Positions 58,958 to 64,000 of a stretch of 64,000 nt of DNA are shown one piece after another; position 1 is the first letter of the stretch; every line of letters begins with the position of its first letter. The notes under the pieces are model-generated. The model did not search any database. It was not told the origin of the DNA and saw only the letters and a program-made list of their open reading frames with translations. Origin of the DNA: Bradymonas sp963697525. Lineage in GTDB: Bacteria > Myxococcota_A > Bradymonadia > Bradymonadales > Bradymonadaceae. Where the stretch lies: the NCBI GenBank assembly GCA_963697525.1, contig OY969087.1, positions 3,100,001-3,164,000 on the forward strand. The letters are read 5' to 3'. Made by a program: the position numbers and the translations under genes.

Positions 58958-59536
58958 CTATTTGGCGGCCGCGGTCTTGGCCGTCGCCGTCTTGTCGCCG
59001 GCGGCCTTGTCGGCGGCGCCAGCGCTGGCCCCGTCCTTGGCAGCCGCGTCGTCCTTGGCGGCGGTACCGTCGGCGGCTTTGTCGCCGTCTTTGGCGGCCT
59101 GATCGCCGGTCGCGGCTTTGTCCGCGGCGGTGTCGTCGGCCTTAGCCTCTTCGGCGGGCTTCTGGTCGCTCTTGGCGGCGGTGTCGTCGGCGGCGGCGTC
59201 GTCGGCAGGCGCGTCGGTGTCCGCCTGCGCGCTGGCCTGCGCCGTCTTGAAGTGATCCATGTCGCCGCTCATCAGCGCGCTGAGGTCCGGCCAGAAGCAC
59301 ACGATCAGCAACACGCTGACGATGATGCCGAACGCCCAACTGGCCGTGGGCCACGACTTGCCGTCCTCTTCCAACTTGAACACCGCGAAGTAGAAGGTGT
59401 ACGGCGGGAAGAGCAGGGTCAAAAGCCCCGTCCCGGTCCCCAGGCGAAAGGCATACTTCGACAGAGCGAAGGCTCCGTAGGCGAAGAAGCCCAGGCCGAT
59501 GAGAATCAGAAATAGCGTAATCCCGACGAGTAACAT
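58958..59536 (-). CDS. Small membrane protein with Ala/Asp/Lys-rich tail
   Basis: 192 aa. Three hydrophobic segments (residues about 1-25, 33-52 and 64-83: MLLVGITLFLILIGLGFFAY, GLLTLLFPPYTFYFAVF, AFGIIVSVLLIVCFWP) precede a highly charged low-complexity tail (about 100-192) built from AAD/AAK/DGD repeats. The tail has an acidic-basic pattern like flexible histone-like tails. The family is unknown. ATG 59536 follows GGAGG; longer frames upstream are rejected. Confidence 0.7.
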   Translation of the reverse strand: MLLVGITLFLILIGLGFFAYGAFALSKYAFRLGTGTGLLTLLFPPYTFYFAVFKLEEDGKSWPTASWAFGIIVSVLLIVCFWPDLSALMSGDMDHFKTAQASAQADTDAPADDAAADDTAAKSDQKPAEEAKADDTAADKAATGDQAAKDGDKAADGTAAKDDAAAKDGASAGAADKAAGDKTATAKTAAAK

Positions 59537-59754
59537 GCAACCTCCGTAAAAACCTGCTCCGATGCCGCATCGGCGCCGTACGATGAAGCCCATTCGATTA
59601 CAGCAAGGCGCAAAAGCTGTCAATCTCCGAGCCGCGCGCATGCGTCCAACGCATCCCTACGCCTGGCATCCCGCTTGTCCGCGCTCCCCACTGGTACCAC
59701 GACCGTTGCATTGTCGCAAAACCCTTTGTGTTTCTCCCGGTTCTCGGCGGTGAA

Positions 59755-59768
59755 TGAATGGCCATTCA
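59755..59768. promoter_or_regulatory. 14-bp perfect palindrome, probable operator of the acyl-CoA dehydrogenase gene
   Basis: TGAATGGCCATTCA is self-complementary and lies 93 bp before the ATG at 59862, with a further GAATG-like half site (TGAATG, 59751-59756) overlapping it. TetR- and GntR-type regulators of fatty acid degradation bind palindromes of this size; the factor here is unknown. Confidence 0.55.
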
Positions 59769-59861
59769 GTCTTGTCGACCCGGTCGCCCTTGCCCTATGA
59801 TGCGGCCCATGAGTGACAGCTCAAAATTGCCCGAACCACACACTGCATGAGGAGCCCGACG

Positions 59862-61700
<1,839 letters not shown>

Positions 61701-61875
61701 GGGCAAGCCCTCCATGCCGGCTCGACCGCTCCGTATCAGGTCGGGCCGGCGCCTCCCGAGGCTCCCCTAAAACCCGCCGGCGAACGAGCGCGAAGAATTT
61801 TGCACAGTGACACCGGCGATCTGCATCGAAGGGCAGGGCCACGTGATCGTTCACGGCACTTTGAATATTTCTAAT

Positions 61876-61905
61876 TTGTATCCGTGACGATTTCGTGTTT
61901 ACACT
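61876..61905 (+). promoter_or_regulatory. Possible sigma-70 promoter of the WYL regulator gene
   Basis: TTGTAT (61876-61881) and TACACT (61900-61905), spacer 18, in an AT-rich pocket about 45 bp before the ATG at 61952. Confidence 0.4.
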
Positions 61906-61951
61906 GTCCACATTCGTTGCAGGTGCCCCATGACACACAAGCGGAGCAGTT

Positions 61952-62977
61952 ATGTCGGCACGAAACACATTTGCCGCGACCCGACGATCCCACGCCATCT
62001 TGCAATGGCTGCAAAACGGCGAGCACGTCACGATTCAGCGGGTCATTGACAATTTTGACATCAAGTACCCGCAGGCCCGCGAGGACCTCAAGCTTCTCGA
62101 GGAGCTATACGGCCTGGCGACCCACCGTGACGGGCGCGTCAAGGTGTGGACGTGGGCGGGCTTCGACCCGGACTACGTCTCGGTGGCCACGGCCGCGGCG
62201 CTCGAGCTGGGCTCGGTCGCCCTGGACGTCTTTCGCGACACTCCCTATCGCACCGAGATCGAGCGGCTCGCCAACCACTGTCGCGACCGCGTCGGCGAGA
62301 TCCAGCGCAGGCGCCTCGACCGGGTGAGCAACGCGTTGCACCTGCGACGCACCTGGCTGCCGGCCGACGAGGAAGCGATGGCCGAGCATATCGAATCCAT
62401 CCTGGACGCGGTGTTCCACGAGCGTCGCCTGGCGATGGTATACGCGCGTGCCGACGGCGAGGTGCGTCACTACGTCGCCCGTCCCTGTAAGTTGGTCTGG
62501 TACGAGGGGCGCCTGTGGCTGCTGGCTCGCCACGAGGAGCATATGAAGCTCTTCGACGTCGCCGGCATCGAATCGCTCGAAGAGGTCAGCATTCCCGCCC
62601 GCGACGAGGTCCAGGCCGACGGCGCCTCCCTATTGCCCGACCAACCCGATCCCTGCACCGATGACCAGGGCCTGGAGGAGTATTTCGCCAACGCCTTCGG
62701 GATCTACGCGCAGAACTACCCGGTGGCGGACATCCACCTGGAGGTCGCCGGCTCGTGGTCGACGTACCTGCGGCGCTACCGGGTTCATCCCTCCCAGCGC
62801 GTCGAGCAGGGGCCCGACAGCCTGCACGTGCATTTTCGCATGGGGCTGTGCCCGGAGTTCAAGTCCTTCCTGCTGGGCATGATTCCCAACGTCACCGTGC
62901 ACTCTCCCGCCGAGCTCGCCGAAGAGATCGACGAAACCGTTCGCCTGTGGCTCGAGGAGGCCGCGGCCGGCGAATAA
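61952..62977 (+). CDS. WYL-domain transcriptional regulator (YafY/PafC-like)
   Basis: 341 aa. N-terminal helix-turn-helix (RRSHAILQWLQNGEHVTIQR, then YPQAREDLKLLEELYGL, about 10-60), a central helical part, a WYL domain (about 140-215) with ARPCKLVWYEGRLWLLARHE, and a C-terminal WCX-like extension from about residue 240. WYL proteins bind nucleic-acid or nucleotide ligands and often regulate DNA repair or defence genes. No such system is adjacent here, so the target is unknown. ATG 61952 follows GGAG. Convergent with the hypothetical gene at the right edge. Confidence 0.88.
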   Translation: MSARNTFAATRRSHAILQWLQNGEHVTIQRVIDNFDIKYPQAREDLKLLEELYGLATHRDGRVKVWTWAGFDPDYVSVATAAALELGSVALDVFRDTPYRTEIERLANHCRDRVGEIQRRRLDRVSNALHLRRTWLPADEEAMAEHIESILDAVFHERRLAMVYARADGEVRHYVARPCKLVWYEGRLWLLARHEEHMKLFDVAGIESLEEVSIPARDEVQADGASLLPDQPDPCTDDQGLEEYFANAFGIYAQNYPVADIHLEVAGSWSTYLRRYRVHPSQRVEQGPDSLHVHFRMGLCPEFKSFLLGMIPNVTVHSPAELAEEIDETVRLWLEEAAAGE

Positions 62978-63012
62978 CTCGCCGCCGCCGGGCTGCCGCC
63001 GTTGCCGAACGC

Positions 63013-64000
63013 TCAGCGACGCAGGCGAAGCTGCCAGGGCACCAGAGCCTGTGTGTCGTAGTGAAGCTGCCACTGCACGCGGCCCTCGGACGAGGCGCCG
63101 TTGATGGTCAGGGTCGCCTGTGAGCGCGACGAGCGCAGCTCGGGCGCCGCCAGCGTCGCCCCCAGGCGCTTGCTGAGTTTGGCGGCGAGGTCGTCGGTGG
63201 TGGCCACCCACCAACCCGGGCGATGGAATCGCTCGATCAACTCCAACGCTTTGGTCGCCGCGGTGCGGTCGAGCGTCGAGAAGCTCACCTGCAGGTAGCG
63301 CGCCAGGCCCTTGCGGCTGGCCAGCGCCACGAATTCGCCCGTGCTGCGCAGGTAGGCCAGGGCGACCCACTTGTCCTTCAAGATCGCCGAGCCCTGGGGG
63401 CCGCGGGCAAATTCGGGCACCCATTGCGCGCCGATCTTGAAGATGACCGTGGCGTCGTTGTTCTCGACGAGTTCGATGCTGCCGGCGAGCTCGGAGAACG
63501 CGGTATCCGACAGAGCGAAGCGATACGAGGCCCACAATGCGGCGAGCTTGGCGGCCAGCGCCGTCCCGCTCAGCTCGCGGGTGGGATCGATATATTGTTG
63601 CACCACGGCCATCGACGTGCTCTCGACGATGGCGCGCTCGGCCTTCGCCGACAGCACGTGCAGGTCGACCTCGTCCTTATCCTGGGCGCCGATCCAGCGC
63701 GCCGCCAGCTCGAAGGGCTCCAGAAGCATCGTGCCGATCTCCAGGTAGCTCTCCGAGGCGGGCGTCTTGAAGGTCCAGGTGCCGTCGTAGGTCTTGGCCA
63801 GGCACTCCCCGATGAACATGCCCAACGCCAGGTGGCGAAAGTCCTCGAAGCCCGGGCGGTCCTTATACATCGGGCCCAACGGGCGCATCTTTCCGAACAA
63901 TCCGTCGCGGCAATTCAGCTCCATTTGCCAGATGCTCTCCGGACGCAGGGGCACGATGGTCGCCTTGTGCTCCTGGGTGGCCACGATCAGGTTACGCAGG
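63013..64000 (-). CDS. Hypothetical protein, probably 5' truncated by window edge
   Basis: At least 323 aa from a GTG at 63984. The frame stays open to the right edge (LRNLIVATQEHK), so the true start probably lies outside. No signal peptide, membrane segment or recognised motif is visible. The protein is of mixed alpha/beta composition with phrases such as LNCRDGLFGKMRPLGPMYKD, YDGTWTFKTPASESYLEIGT and HRPGWWVATTDDLAAKLSKR. I do not recognise a family. Confidence 0.7.
   Translation of the reverse strand, partial: LRNLIVATQEHKATIVPLRPESIWQMELNCRDGLFGKMRPLGPMYKDRPGFEDFRHLALGMFIGECLAKTYDGTWTFKTPASESYLEIGTMLLEPFELAARWIGAQDKDEVDLHVLSAKAERAIVESTSMAVVQQYIDPTRELSGTALAAKLAALWASYRFALSDTAFSELAGSIELVENNDATVIFKIGAQWVPEFARGPQGSAILKDKWVALAYLRSTGEFVALASRKGLARYLQVSFSTLDRTAATKALELIERFHRPGWWVATTDDLAAKLSKRLGATLAAPELRSSRSQATLTINGASSEGRVQWQLHYDTQALVPWQLRLRR

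Overview
The window is GC-rich (roughly 65-70% by eye) and densely coded on both strands. The gene families suggest a myxobacterium-like deltaproteobacterium (Myxococcota/Bradymonadota, possibly Bradymonadales). The pointers are large lipoproteins of thrombospondin type 3 repeats, a VWA domain and MopE-type CDGxDNDCDG repeats; a DUF1592/DUF1552 pair; a hybrid PAS histidine kinase; and an orphan GspE/PilB ATPase. This placement is inference from gene content. I see no rRNA, tRNA or CRISPR array.

Layout. 1-6 kb: 3' end of a secreted TSP3/PPC-type protein, then glnE, which carries an apparent one-base frameshift. 6-14 kb: housekeeping genes (ilvE, class I aldolase fbaB, a zinc alcohol dehydrogenase, an SRPBCC membrane protein, a His-rich lipoprotein, a peptide-binding lipoprotein, a TlpA-like thioredoxin, a small membrane protein). 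14-20 kb: a GspE-like ATPase with a DUF1499 protein on the minus strand, divergent from a DUF1592-DUF1552 operon. 20-34 kb: three tandem minus-strand paralogues (1048, 2165 and about 1228 aa) with the same lipoprotein, TSP3, VWA and MopE layout.

34-44 kb holds the most unusual locus: three same-strand paralogous double-AAA+ ATPases of Clp type. None has a Clp N-domain. In all three the D2 pore loop is shortened and lacks GYVG, and the D1 Walker B is degenerate. Each keeps an IGF or LGF tripeptide where ClpA/ClpC contact ClpP. The first, and perhaps the second, ends in a domain resembling the PCRF domain of release factor 2. A four-helix-bundle (23S rRNA IVP-like) gene with repeat-bearing flanks lies between the first and second ATPase and looks like an insertion.

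44-64 kb: a DsbA-fold isomerase flanked by a duplicated 77-bp repeat, a hybrid histidine kinase, a HAD phosphatase lipoprotein, a Cys-rich lipoprotein followed by an outer-membrane-like protein, a minus-strand run of peptide ABC permeases, NagZ-like GH3 enzyme and SLC12-like transporter, then coaX, an Ala/Asp/Lys-rich membrane protein, an acyl-CoA dehydrogenase behind a perfect 14-bp palindrome, a WYL regulator, and a hypothetical gene cut by the right edge.

Functional themes: envelope decoration (lipoproteins with long Ca-binding-type repeats), peptide and murein-fragment handling, and a probable but undescribed AAA+ machine at 34-44 kb.
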